A DNA stretch of 64,000 nucleotides, taken from NCBI RefSeq assembly GCF_027923385.1, contig NZ_BSEC01000001.1:1934501-1998500 (forward strand). Reading direction: 5' to 3'. The notes under the pieces were generated by a model that searched no databases, was not told where the DNA came from, and saw nothing but the letters and a program-made list of their open reading frames with translations. How positions within the stretch are numbered: the first letter of the stretch is position 1; each line of letters starts with the position of its first letter. This document shows, piece by piece, positions 29,751-40,041 of this stretch. The position numbers were made by a program, and so were the translations under genes. This DNA comes from Methylocystis echinoides. GTDB lineage: Bacteria > Pseudomonadota > Alphaproteobacteria > Rhizobiales > Beijerinckiaceae.

Positions 29751-30075
29751 TTCGGACGCAGGGTTTGCTCGCGCCTTCGGGCGCGAGCATCTGGTCCGAG
29801 CGGGATTTTCGCTAAACCAAGAGACATTTCGGCTTGATCGAACTTTCCGCGCGAGCGGGGGGAAGAGGGCTTTGATGTCGCGGCCCGGGCAAACCCGGGT
29901 TGGTAGGGGAAGGTTTCGCGGCGCTTCGTTTGAAGCGATTGCGCAAGAGAAAACCGGGCGCGAGGGCGAGAAGCTTTCGGGTTCGGGCGTGGGTCCGGAA
30001 CGCAGGCGTTTCGGACGTGCGACAAAAGAAAGCTCGGAGCCTTAAGGCTTCCGGGAATCACCAAGGAGAAGAGTG
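29751..30075 (+). other. pmoC-pmoA intergenic region with hairpins
   Basis: No gene is seen. Several stems are present: GCTCGCGCC/GGCGCGAGC at 29767-29788 right after pmoC, a CCCGGG/CCCGGG pair around 29883-29898, and an imperfect stem around 29993-30016 (CCGGAACGC/GCGTTTCGG). The pmoA ribosome binding site AAGGAG is at about 30062. Such stems in polycistronic messages commonly mark RNA processing or stabilise the upstream segment, which would allow unequal subunit mRNA levels; that is inference. Confidence 0.6.
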
Positions 30076-30834
30076 ATGTCACAATCGAAAAGCGGGGGGG
30101 CGGTCGGTCCGTTCAACTCCGTCGCCGAGGCGGCGGGTTGCGTCGCGACGACGGACTGGATGCTTCTGGTTCTTCTGTTCTTTGCCGTTCTTGGCGGCTA
30201 CCACGTCCACTTCATGCTGACGGCGGGCGACTGGGACTTCTGGGTTGACTGGAAGGATCGTCGTATGTGGCCGACGGTCGTGCCGATTCTGGGCGTGACC
30301 TTCTGCGCGGCTGCGCAGGCTTTCTGGTGGGTTAACTTCCGCCTTCCGTTCGGCGCCGTTTTCGCGGCTCTGGGCCTCCTGATTGGCGAGTGGATCAACC
30401 GCTACGTCAACTTCTGGGGCTGGACGTATTTCCCGATCAGCCTCGTGTTCCCGTCCGCTCTGATCGTTCCGGCGATCTGGCTCGACGTGATCCTGCTGCT
30501 GTCGGGCTCCTACGTGATCACGGCGGTTGTCGGTTCGCTGGGCTGGGGTCTGCTGTTCTATCCGAACAACTGGCCGGCGATTGCCGCTTTCCACCAGGCC
30601 ACCGAGCAGCATGGTCAGCTGATGACGCTTGCTGACCTGATCGGCCTCCACTACGTCCGCACGTCGATGCCGGAATACATCCGCATGGTCGAGCGCGGCA
30701 CGCTGCGCACGTTCGGTAAGGACGTTGTGCCGGTTGCGGCGTTCTTCTCGGGCTTCGTCTCGATGATGGTGTATTTCCTTTGGTGGTTCATGGGTCGCTG
30801 GTATTCCACGACCAAGGTGATCGACCAGATCTGA
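30076..30834 (+). CDS. pmoA: Particulate methane monooxygenase subunit A
   Basis: The 252-residue PmoA, the standard phylogenetic marker for methanotrophs. It is an integral membrane protein with seven hydrophobic segments. The familiar primer-region blocks are visible: GDWDFWVDWKDRRMWPTV, NFWGWTYFPI and MPEYIRMVERGTLRTFG. The sequence is of the alphaproteobacterial Methylocystis/Methylosinus type, beginning MSQSKSGGAVGPFNSVAEAAG. ATG 30076 is used; a GTG immediately before it is less likely. It lacks redox metal ligands of its own and packs with PmoB and PmoC. Confidence 0.98.
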   Translation: MSQSKSGGAVGPFNSVAEAAGCVATTDWMLLVLLFFAVLGGYHVHFMLTAGDWDFWVDWKDRRMWPTVVPILGVTFCAAAQAFWWVNFRLPFGAVFAALGLLIGEWINRYVNFWGWTYFPISLVFPSALIVPAIWLDVILLLSGSYVITAVVGSLGWGLLFYPNNWPAIAAFHQATEQHGQLMTLADLIGLHYVRTSMPEYIRMVERGTLRTFGKDVVPVAAFFSGFVSMMVYFLWWFMGRWYSTTKVIDQI

Positions 30835-30991
30835 TGCGGGATTGGCCGTGGTTTGAAGATCATGGCCCAACTCGAAAAGAGACCGTGGCGGAGATGGGTT
30901 GGATCGGCGATTTAGCCTGATCCGCTGCGGATGAAACAAGTCGGCTGGCGCGCGAGGCGCCGGCCGGAAGGGAAACCTGGGAGGTTTGTTC

Positions 30992-32251
30992 ATGAAAAAG
31001 CTAGTCAAGCTCGCCGCCATCGGCGCGGCGGCTGCTGTGGCGGCGACGCTCGGGGCTGTTGCTCCGGCTTCGGCCCACGGTGAGAAGTCGCAGCAGGCGT
31101 TCCTTCGCATGCGCACGCTGAACTGGTATGACGTTGCGTGGTCGAAGACCTCGGTTAACGTCAACGAGGAAATGATCCTGTCCGGCAAGGTTCACGTCTT
31201 CTCGGCGTGGCCGCAGGCGGTCGCCAACCCGCGCGTGTCGTTCCTGAACGCCGGCGAGCCCGGCCCGGTTCTGGTCCGCACGGCGCAGTTCATCGGCGAG
31301 CAGTTTGCGCCGCGTTCGGTTTCGCTGGAGATCGGCAAGGATTACGCCTTCTCGATCAACCTGCGCGGCCGTCGCGCTGGCCGTTGGCACGTCCACGCCC
31401 AGATCAACGTTGAGGGCGGCGGTCCGATCATCGGCCCCGGCCAGTGGATCGAGATCAAGGGCGACATGAAGGACTTCACCGATCCGGTGACGCTCCTTGA
31501 CGGTTCGACGATCGACCTCGAGCATTACGGCATCAGCCGCGTTTACGCGTGGCATCTGCCGTGGATGGCGGTTGGCGCCGCCTGGATCCTGTTCTGGTTC
31601 ATCCGGAAGGGCATCATCGCTTCCTACATCAAGGTTGCCGAGGGCCGTCCTGATGACGTCATTGGTGATGACGACCGCCGCATCGGCGCGATCGTTCTCG
31701 CTCTGACGATCCTGGCGACCATCGTCGGTTACGCTGTGACCAACTCGACCTTCCCGCGCACGATCCCGCTTCAGGCCGGCCTTCAGAAGCCGCTGACGCC
31801 GATCGAGACGGAAGGCACGGCTGGCGTCGGCAAGGAGCAGGTGACGGCCGAGCTGAACGGCGGCGTCTACAAGGTTCCGGGCCGCGAGCTGACGGTCAAC
31901 GTGAAGATCAAGAACGGCACGTCGCAGCCGGTTCGCCTCGGCGAATACACCGCGGCTGGCCTGCGCTTCCTGAACCCGTCTGTCTTCACCTCGAAGCCTG
32001 ACTTCCCGGATTACCTGCTTGCTGACCGCGGCCTGTCGAACGACGACACGATCGCGCCCGGCGAGTCGAAGGAAATCGTCGTGAAGATCCAGGACGCGCG
32101 TTGGGACATCGAGCGTCTGTCTGACCTGGCTTACGACACCGACAGCCAGATCGGCGGCCTCCTGTTCTTCTTCACGCCGGACGGCAAGCGCTTCGCCGCT
32201 GAAATCGGCGGCCCGGTGATTCCGAAGTTCGTCGCGGGCGACATGCCCTGA
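30992..32251 (+). CDS. pmoB: Particulate methane monooxygenase subunit B
   Basis: A 419-residue subunit with two periplasmic cupredoxin domains joined by two transmembrane helices (about residues 185-205 and 232-252). A signal peptide (1-28, ending APASA) leaves H29 as the mature N-terminus. The copper-site ligands H29, H133 and H135 (RWHVHAQ) correspond to H33, H137 and H139 of Methylococcus capsulatus. H68 matches its H72, but the position of H48 is asparagine here (N44 in RTLNWYD), as reported for type II methanotrophs. GGGAGG precedes the ATG. A strong terminator follows the stop. Confidence 0.98.
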   Translation: MKKLVKLAAIGAAAAVAATLGAVAPASAHGEKSQQAFLRMRTLNWYDVAWSKTSVNVNEEMILSGKVHVFSAWPQAVANPRVSFLNAGEPGPVLVRTAQFIGEQFAPRSVSLEIGKDYAFSINLRGRRAGRWHVHAQINVEGGGPIIGPGQWIEIKGDMKDFTDPVTLLDGSTIDLEHYGISRVYAWHLPWMAVGAAWILFWFIRKGIIASYIKVAEGRPDDVIGDDDRRIGAIVLALTILATIVGYAVTNSTFPRTIPLQAGLQKPLTPIETEGTAGVGKEQVTAELNGGVYKVPGRELTVNVKIKNGTSQPVRLGEYTAAGLRFLNPSVFTSKPDFPDYLLADRGLSNDDTIAPGESKEIVVKIQDARWDIERLSDLAYDTDSQIGGLLFFFTPDGKRFAAEIGGPVIPKFVAGDMP

Positions 32252-32279
32252 TCGAACCAAGGTTCGCGTAAATAAAAAG

Positions 32280-32314
32280 CCGGCCGGATCGAAAGATCCG
32301 GCCGGTTTCGTTTT
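32280..32314 (+). terminator. Rho-independent terminator after pmoB
   Basis: An 11-bp perfect stem CCGGCCGGATC/GATCCGGCCGG with a GAAA tetraloop (32280-32305), followed by TTTCGTTTTT. It should end most pmoCAB transcripts. The next 310 bases (32315-32624) before the PmoD-like gene contain no gene; a separate promoter there is likely but not identified. Confidence 0.93.
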
Positions 32315-32624
32315 TCGGGTTTCGAGAGCCGCCGCGGGCTGGCGACACAGGCGTGCGCCGCTCTCTGCCCGCGCGCCAGGCGGCGGGACGCGCGGCGGTC
32401 TCATCACTTGCTCAAAATCAAACGGTGCGTCCTTTAGACGCAAAGCGGAAGCGGGCTTTTTGCTCGCGCCAGCGCCTGTTTTGGATGCAGATTAGCATTT
32501 GAAACTGACGCCTTCGCGGCATGTCAGCCTGTCGCCGACTGGCGTTTGATCGGGTAAAGGTTCAGGCGTTGGTCGGAAGAAAAAATGCCGCGCGGAAAAG
32601 CGCAGGCAAGATTGAGGGATGGAA

Positions 32625-33239
32625 ATGATGAATTGGCGTAGCCTTGTCGCCGCCATGTGTGGCGCGGTTCTTTCGCTCGGCGTCGCGTCGGCGGCGCGGG
32701 CCGAGAGCGGCGCAGGTCCCGAAGCGATGTCGATGGGCAATATGTGCATGGTCATGTTTGGTTATGACATGATCCACATCACTGTTTTCCAGCCCGACAA
32801 ATCGCGCTCCGAATATTGCAGCGAAATCCCGGCGACCGGCCGCACGATCATGGCGTTCGACATCGAGACGCCAGCATTCCGCGACCTGCCGATCGAACTC
32901 CGCATCATCCGCGATCCGCTGGTGCCGGTCACCAAGGACACAAATCTCGACGAACTGACCGAACTGCATCTGCCGGCGAAGAAATATTCGAAGGGCACTT
33001 TCAGCGTCGAGCATGAGTTCACCGCCAATGGTCATTACATCGGCCTCGTGACGCTGACCCGCGAAGACGGCAAGCAGGAAACGGAGCAGTGGAAATTCTC
33101 GGTCGGCGAGACGCTCTGGGCCTGGGTGCCGCAGATCGCCGGCACGATCCTGATCGCGGGCATGGTCTTCGTCTACTGGAAGCACACGCATCCCTCGCCC
33201 AAGAAGGCGAAGGCGCCGGCCGAAACCGTCGAGTCTTGA
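32625..33239 (+). CDS. pmoD: PmoD-like periplasmic copper protein
   Basis: A 204-residue protein found next to pmo/amo operons. It has a signal peptide (about 1-26, ending SAARA), a cluster of possible copper ligands (MSMGNMCMVMFGYDM with C41 and several methionines, and C65 in SEYCSEIP), a beta-rich domain with GTFSVEHEFTANGHYIGLV, and one C-terminal transmembrane helix (TLWAWVPQIAGTILIAGMVF). PmoD proteins from methane and ammonia oxidisers bind copper in a CuA-like site formed at a dimer interface. The start is ambiguous among ATGs at 32619, 32625 and 32628; GAGGG ends 6 bases before 32625. It heads a copper gene run behind the pmoB terminator. Confidence 0.85.
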   Translation: MMNWRSLVAAMCGAVLSLGVASAARAESGAGPEAMSMGNMCMVMFGYDMIHITVFQPDKSRSEYCSEIPATGRTIMAFDIETPAFRDLPIELRIIRDPLVPVTKDTNLDELTELHLPAKKYSKGTFSVEHEFTANGHYIGLVTLTREDGKQETEQWKFSVGETLWAWVPQIAGTILIAGMVFVYWKHTHPSPKKAKAPAETVES

Positions 33240-33331
33240 AGCCGGCGGGGCGCGACCGCACATCTTGAGAGTGGCGATCGCGCCTCACCACAAGCAAGAG
33301 CAATGAGGCCTCGCGCCTCGGGGGAAATGTC

Positions 33332-33721
33332 ATGAAGGGAATGGTTATCGCTCCGCGTCGGGCTTTGGGCGTTGTGGCTGGCGGCCTTTTTGCGGCTGTC
33401 CTGATGGCTGGCTCGGCTCTGGCGCATTCCTTCCTTGTCGAGGCGACGCCTTCTTCCAAGGATCACGTTCCGACGTCGCCGGAGACGATCAAGCTGCGCT
33501 TCGGCGGCGGCGTCGAGCCGAAATATTCCAAGCTGACGGTCGAGAGTTCGGACGGCAAGGTACTGGGAGAAGGCTCCATCGGCACGCCGGAGAAGCCGCG
33601 CGAGCTGTCCATGAAATCGCCTGAACTGACGCCCGGCAAGTATATCGTCCGCTACCGCGTGCTGTCGGTCGACGGGCACGTCGTCGAAGGCAATTACGAA
33701 TTCACCGTCGATCCGAAGTAA
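33332..33721 (+). CDS. copC: Periplasmic copper-binding protein CopC
   Basis: A 129-residue CopC. The signal peptide ends GSALA, so the mature protein starts with H32. With mature numbering, the Cu(II) ligands H1, D83 and H85 are all present (D114 and H116 of the precursor, in SVDGHVV), the set known for the CopC of Methylosinus trichosporium. There is no methionine-rich Cu(I) loop. It binds one tightly held Cu(II) in the periplasm. It lies between pmoD and copD and is probably cotranscribed with them. Confidence 0.93.
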   Translation: MKGMVIAPRRALGVVAGGLFAAVLMAGSALAHSFLVEATPSSKDHVPTSPETIKLRFGGGVEPKYSKLTVESSDGKVLGEGSIGTPEKPRELSMKSPELTPGKYIVRYRVLSVDGHVVEGNYEFTVDPK

Positions 33722-33843
33722 AGGACGCGGCGCAGGGTCGGGCAGGGACGTTCGCGCCGCGCGCGGGCGTCCGTCGGCACAGCAATTGTCGCGGCCTCAC
33801 ATCATCGGTCATGCAGAACGGGTAACAGGCGAGAAATCCAAAG

Positions 33844-35784
33844 ATGTATCTTTCTCTCGCATTTGTGCGTTTCCTCGAGAGCCTGCCGTCGGCGCTGGCG
33901 GTGGGTTTGCTGCTCTTGCCGCGCCTCATCGGCGAGGATGGCGGCCGGTTCAGGGTTCCGGTCGCCGCGGCCGCTGTTTTTCGGGCGCTGCTCGGATTCG
34001 TGCTGCTCTATCTGATCGCGCGCCAGATCATTCCCGCCGAGCGGCCCATCGATTCGGCGTTGCTCTGGGAGTTCACGCTCGGCACGAGCGTCGGCAAGGC
34101 CTGGATCGCCACGCAGATCGTTGCCTTCGTTTTCGCCGGCCTCGCGGTCGCGCGCCTCTTCGTCAGCTCGGATCTGCTGGACAGGATCACGCTGTGGACG
34201 GGTGTGTTTGTCCTCGCCATGGTCTCCGTGACCGGTCACGCCATCGACGATGGTCTGCCGGTCTGGACCCAGGTCAGCTTCCTTCTGCACACGGCGGCCG
34301 GTCTGACCTGGCTCGGCGGTCTGCTCGGGCTCATCTGGTGGATGTTCACCGCGCATGAAAAGCCGCCGGAAGTCGCGGCGAAGCTCGCGGAACGCTGGTC
34401 GATGGTCGCCAAAGTCGCGGTCGGCCTTGTTGCGGTCACCGGCGTCGCCATGGCCTATGAGAATGTCGGCAGCGTGCCGAACATGCTGGCGACGCCCTAC
34501 GGCCGGCTCCTGACCCTGAAGCTTGCCTTGCTCTGCGCCGTCCTGCTCTGCGCGCTGGCGATCGTGCGCTACATGCACCGTCGCCCGGCGGACGCGTTCA
34601 ACGTCGACTGGGTCGGCAAGGTCGGGAGCCTCGAGGCGGTGTTCGGCCTCGGCCTTCTCGGCATTGCGGGCTATATCGCGGTGATCACGCCGGCCTCGCA
34701 TGAGACCGACATTTATTGGCCGCTGCCGTTCCGGCTCTCCTATATCGCGACCTGGGGCCAGAAGCCGATCTTCCCCTCGCCGATCTGGTGGTGGGCCATT
34801 GCGGCGGGCGTGCTGGCGATCGTCGCCGCCGCCGTCTGGTGGACTCCGGCGACGCGCGAGAAGCGCCTTTACGCCACCCCGGCGGCGACCATCGCGGCGC
34901 TGTTCTGCCTGGCGGTCTCCTTCTCGACCGAGGCCTATACGGACACCTATAACGATCCGACGCAGGATTTCACGGCCGAGTCGGTCACGCGCGGCATGAC
35001 GGCTTTCTCCGAGAATTGCGTGGGCTGTCACGGGGCCATGGGCGAGGGCAACGGCCCGATGTCCAAGGACCTGAAAAACGCGCAGGGACTCAAGATCGAG
35101 CCGGCCGATCTCACGGCGCCGCATGTCGGCACGCATACGATCGGCGACATTTTCCACTGGCTGACCTATGGCGGCCTGAGCGGTGTGATGCCGAGCTTCA
35201 GCCATGTGCTCGACGTCGACGACCGCTGGGACATGATCAATTATCTGCTGATGCTGTCGAGCACCAACCGCTCGCGCTTCATTGGCCCGCAGGCGATGAT
35301 CCAATGGCTGATTGCGCCGGATTTTGCGCTTGCCGAACCGAAGCTTGCCGATCCCGGCGAGGAGATCACGACCTTCTACAAGCTGCGCGGGAAGCCGACG
35401 CTGCTCTCCTTCGCCCGTTGCAATGCGACCGGCGACGAAAAGGCGGCGCTCGACGCCAGCCTCGTCAAGGCGGCCGAAGTCGCCCATGCGGCCGGGGCGC
35501 ACCATGTCACGGTTTACACGGGCGATTGTCCGGCTTTCGCGAAGAGCCGGGAGCCCTTGCGGCCGGCGGCGGTCGAGAAGGCCTATTCGATCATCAACCG
35601 CTATCCGAACGTGCCCTACACGCCGGAAATCGCGCAGGCGCATTTCCTGATCGACAGATCCGGCTTCGTCCGCGCGCGCTTCAAGCAATTTGGTCCCGAC
35701 GATGGCAATGCGTCCCAGTTCGGCGCCCAGGCAGCCATTCTGGCGCAGGAGCCGATCGTCGAAATCAACCTGCATTCGCACTAG
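33844..35784 (+). CDS. copD: CopD-cytochrome c-thioredoxin-like fusion protein
   Basis: A 646-residue fusion. Residues 1-350 are a CopD-type membrane domain with about eight to nine transmembrane helices, including the SVTGHAIDD and HTAAGLTWLGGL segments that hold conserved histidines. Residues about 370-480 form a c-type cytochrome domain with CVGCHG (C392, C395, H396) and a downstream MPSF methionine as possible axial ligand. Residues about 495-640 resemble a thioredoxin/SCO fold (KPTLLSFARC, HFLIDRSGFVRARF) but lack a CxxC motif. CopD is thought to move copper across the inner membrane; the haem domain suggests coupling to redox change of the metal, which is inference. It directly follows copC. 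Confidence 0.88.
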   Translation: MYLSLAFVRFLESLPSALAVGLLLLPRLIGEDGGRFRVPVAAAAVFRALLGFVLLYLIARQIIPAERPIDSALLWEFTLGTSVGKAWIATQIVAFVFAGLAVARLFVSSDLLDRITLWTGVFVLAMVSVTGHAIDDGLPVWTQVSFLLHTAAGLTWLGGLLGLIWWMFTAHEKPPEVAAKLAERWSMVAKVAVGLVAVTGVAMAYENVGSVPNMLATPYGRLLTLKLALLCAVLLCALAIVRYMHRRPADAFNVDWVGKVGSLEAVFGLGLLGIAGYIAVITPASHETDIYWPLPFRLSYIATWGQKPIFPSPIWWWAIAAGVLAIVAAAVWWTPATREKRLYATPAATIAALFCLAVSFSTEAYTDTYNDPTQDFTAESVTRGMTAFSENCVGCHGAMGEGNGPMSKDLKNAQGLKIEPADLTAPHVGTHTIGDIFHWLTYGGLSGVMPSFSHVLDVDDRWDMINYLLMLSSTNRSRFIGPQAMIQWLIAPDFALAEPKLADPGEEITTFYKLRGKPTLLSFARCNATGDEKAALDASLVKAAEVAHAAGAHHVTVYTGDCPAFAKSREPLRPAAVEKAYSIINRYPNVPYTPEIAQAHFLIDRSGFVRARFKQFGPDDGNASQFGAQAAILAQEPIVEINLHSH

Positions 35785-35888
35785 GCGCATGTCACGTTGC
35801 GAAAGGCCGTAATGACCGTTTCGCACGACGCTCTGGAGCAGGCTTTCAATGAGCTGGCGCTTTCAGCCGGCCTTTTGTGGAGGAAGAC

Positions 35889-36500
35889 ATGATGATCAGG
35901 CGGCGTGATCTTTTGGCGTCCGGCGGCTCCTTGCTCGCGGGCGCCGCGCTCGGCCTATTCGTTCCGAAAATGGCCGGCGCGCATGAATATGACGTTGGCA
36001 AGATCAAGGTGGAGCATCCCTGGATCCGCGCGCCGGCCGACGGCGACAATAAATCGTCTTTCTACGCCTTCCTGCACAACAGCGGCGATACGCCGGACAA
36101 GCTCGTCGCGGTGAAGGTCGAGAAGTTTGGCAAGTCGGTGATTCACGGCGACGCCAAGAATCTCGAACTCGAGACGCCCATCGTCCTGCCCCCGAAGTCC
36201 AAGGTCACCGCGGCTCCGGGCGGCGTCTATGTCGCGCTGCTCGACGCCAAGAAGCATCTGGAAGTCGGCTGGGGTCTCGAAATGACCCTCGTCTTCGAAA
36301 AGGCGGGCGAGGTCGTCATCGACGCGGCCATCGACGCGCCGGACGCCAAGCACGCCCATGACGCCGAGGCCATGGAGCGCTGGGAAAAGGCGCATAACAA
36401 GGATACGTCCGGGCCGAAGGACACCGGCCATGAGGGGCACAAGGGCCATGAAGGCCATGAGCACCATCACGACGACAAGAAGTCTGGCGGCGACAACTGA
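35889..36500 (+). CDS. PCuAC-domain copper protein (PmoF-like)
   Basis: A 203-residue protein. The N-terminus has a twin-arginine-like signal (RRRDLLASGGSLLAGAALG) ending KMAGA, so the mature protein would begin with H32. A PCuAC (DUF461-like) domain follows: KIKVEHPWIRAP, a central strand region, and APGGVYVALLDAKKHLEVGWGLEMTLVFEKAGEV. The tail is histidine-rich (HEGHKGHEGHEHHHDD), a further metal-binding site. PCuAC domains associated with methane oxidisers bind copper through a histidine brace using the N-terminal histidine. It is the last gene of the copper run. Two in-frame ATGs at 35889 and 35892 make the exact start unimportant. Confidence 0.88.
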   Translation: MMIRRRDLLASGGSLLAGAALGLFVPKMAGAHEYDVGKIKVEHPWIRAPADGDNKSSFYAFLHNSGDTPDKLVAVKVEKFGKSVIHGDAKNLELETPIVLPPKSKVTAAPGGVYVALLDAKKHLEVGWGLEMTLVFEKAGEVVIDAAIDAPDAKHAHDAEAMERWEKAHNKDTSGPKDTGHEGHKGHEGHEHHHDDKKSGGDN

Positions 36501-36544
36501 TCGGGCGGACTGGCGCCGCTCGGCGGCGCCTGTGTGGAATAGGA

Positions 36545-36574
36545 CCATCCGGAGCCGCGTGCGGCTCCGGATGG
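36545..36574. terminator. Hairpin after the PCuAC gene
   Basis: A perfect 14-bp stem CCATCCGGAGCCGC with its complement and a two-base loop, 45 bp after the stop. It has no U-run, so it may act as a transcript stabiliser or a factor-assisted terminator. Confidence 0.5.
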
Positions 36575-36689
36575 CGTCGTCGCCACCGTCGCGACGCGGG
36601 CGAATATCGCTGGGTCAGCGCGAAGGGATCGAAGCGGCGCAAACTACGTTTTGGCCGTGACGCCGCGCGGCGTTGATGGCGCAGGACGC

Positions 36690-36718
36690 AAAAAAATACG
36701 CGCGCCGGGCGGCGCGCG
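36690..36718 (-). terminator. Rho-independent terminator (minus strand)
   Basis: On the minus strand an 8-bp stem CGCGCGCC/GGCGCGCG with a 4-base loop is followed by GTATTTTTTTG. It ends 30 bp past the stop of the 75-residue gene at 36748-36975. Confidence 0.8.
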
Positions 36719-36747
36719 CATCATTCGGATGATTTCTGCGCTATCGG

Positions 36748-36975
36748 TCAGTGGTCGACGCTGACCAGTCGACCCGAGAAAGGCGCGCTGTCCGCGGTCG
36801 GCGCGGTCGTCGGGCCCGGATTGATCGGCATGGCGAAGCCGAGAACGAAGGCGGCGAGCGCCATCGCACCGACGAGAAGGATGGACACGCGGAACTGACG
36901 GCGCGCGGACTCGCGGTCAAAGCTGCGCGAGAACGCCGGCTCAATCTGGTCGTCAAACTTATCAACGAGCGACAT
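36748..36975 (-). CDS. Small single-pass membrane protein, unknown
   Basis: A 75-residue protein. The first 28 residues are charged (MSLVDKFDDQIEPAFSRSF ...), followed by one transmembrane helix (VSILLVGAMALAAFVLGFA) and a short proline/threonine-rich tail, probably periplasmic. GAGAGGAAG lies just upstream of the ATG and a good terminator follows, so it looks like a real monocistronic gene. It faces the copper gene run convergently. I do not recognise its family. Confidence 0.7.
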   Translation of the reverse strand: MSLVDKFDDQIEPAFSRSFDRESARRQFRVSILLVGAMALAAFVLGFAMPINPGPTTAPTADSAPFSGRLVSVDH

Positions 36976-38908
<1,933 letters not shown>

Positions 38909-38971
38909 AGGCCCCGCGGCGCGACCGGGAGCCGGGATATGGCTCCGGTTGCGTCGCGCGCGGCGACCTGC

Positions 38972-39886
38972 TCAGACCCCGATCATCAGATCCAGATTCT
39001 GCACAGCCGCGCCCGAGGCGCCCTTGCCGAGATTGTCCTGCCGCGCGACCAGAAGCGCATGGCGGTAGGCGTCATTGGCGAAAACGAACAGCTCCATGTC
39101 GTCCGTTCCGTTTAGCGCCAAAGCGTCGAGCCGGCCGTTCGCGGGCGCCGGCATGAGGCGGACATGCGCGGCGCCTTCATAATGGCGCCGGTAGGCCGCT
39201 TCGAAATCAGCCGCCGTCGGCTGGCCGGGCAGGGCGTCCAGCGCGAGCGGAATGGACACCAGCATTCCCTGCCGGAAATTGCCGACCGACGGCACGAACA
39301 GCGGCCGGGCCGAAAGCTTCGAATAGGCCATGATCTCCGGCAGGTGCTTGTGCTCGAGCGTGAGGCCGTAAAGCTCGAAAGCCGGCGCGGCGCCTTGTTC
39401 ATAGGCTTCGATCATCTGCCGCCCGCCGCCGGAATAGCCGGAGACCGCGTTGATCGTCAGCGCCTGATGCGGCTGGATCAGGCCGGCGTCGACGAGCGGG
39501 CGCAGCAGGGCGATGGAGCTTGTGGCGTAGCAGCCGACATTGGCGACGCGCGCCGCCTGGCCGATCGCCGCGGCCTGTCCGGCGCAAAGCTCCGGAAAGC
39601 CATAGACCCAGCCCGGCGCGACACGATGCGCGGTCGAGGCGTCGAGAAGGCGCGGCGACCTGTCGCCGAGCGCGTCGCAGAGCGCGACCGTCTCCTTGGC
39701 GGCGTCGTCGGGCAGGCAGAGGATCGCGATGTCGATTCCAGCGAGAATATCGCGCTTGGCGCCGGGGTCCTTGCGCTTTTCCGGGGGCAGGGCGACGATC
39801 TCGATGTCCGTGCGGCCGGCGAGCCGCTCGCGGATTTCGAGACCCGTGGTGCCGGCGTCGCCGTCGATGAAGATTCTGGTGGTCAT
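38972..39886 (-). CDS. argC: N-acetyl-gamma-glutamyl-phosphate reductase (ArgC2 type)
   Basis: A 304-residue short-type ArgC, which reduces N-acetylglutamyl phosphate to the semialdehyde in arginine synthesis. The NADP-binding start is IFIDGDAGTTGLEI, the catalytic cysteine lies in ANVGCYATSSIALLRPL, and the conserved histidine is in EHKHLPEI. The protein is about 40 residues shorter than the E. coli enzyme, as expected for the type 2 subfamily. It is convergent with the aminotransferase gene. Confidence 0.93.
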   Translation of the reverse strand: MTTRIFIDGDAGTTGLEIRERLAGRTDIEIVALPPEKRKDPGAKRDILAGIDIAILCLPDDAAKETVALCDALGDRSPRLLDASTAHRVAPGWVYGFPELCAGQAAAIGQAARVANVGCYATSSIALLRPLVDAGLIQPHQALTINAVSGYSGGGRQMIEAYEQGAAPAFELYGLTLEHKHLPEIMAYSKLSARPLFVPSVGNFRQGMLVSIPLALDALPGQPTAADFEAAYRRHYEGAAHVRLMPAPANGRLDALALNGTDDMELFVFANDAYRHALLVARQDNLGKGASGAAVQNLDLMIGV

Positions 39887-40041
39887 GGGAGTGTCCCGAG
39901 GGGCGCGTTGCTGGCGGTTTGGATGGGCGTTGGCGGGCTCCTTGTCAACGACGCGCGCAGGGGACTGGCGCCCTTTTCGCTGCGCCTTAACTGATGCGGC
40001 AGGGGCGCGCTTGTGCGTCCGCGCTCATTTCGGAGGATGCC

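Noticed and set aside
33802..35826. 674-codon minus-strand open frame
   Set aside because: Antisense to the CopD fusion gene, which has strong domain evidence.
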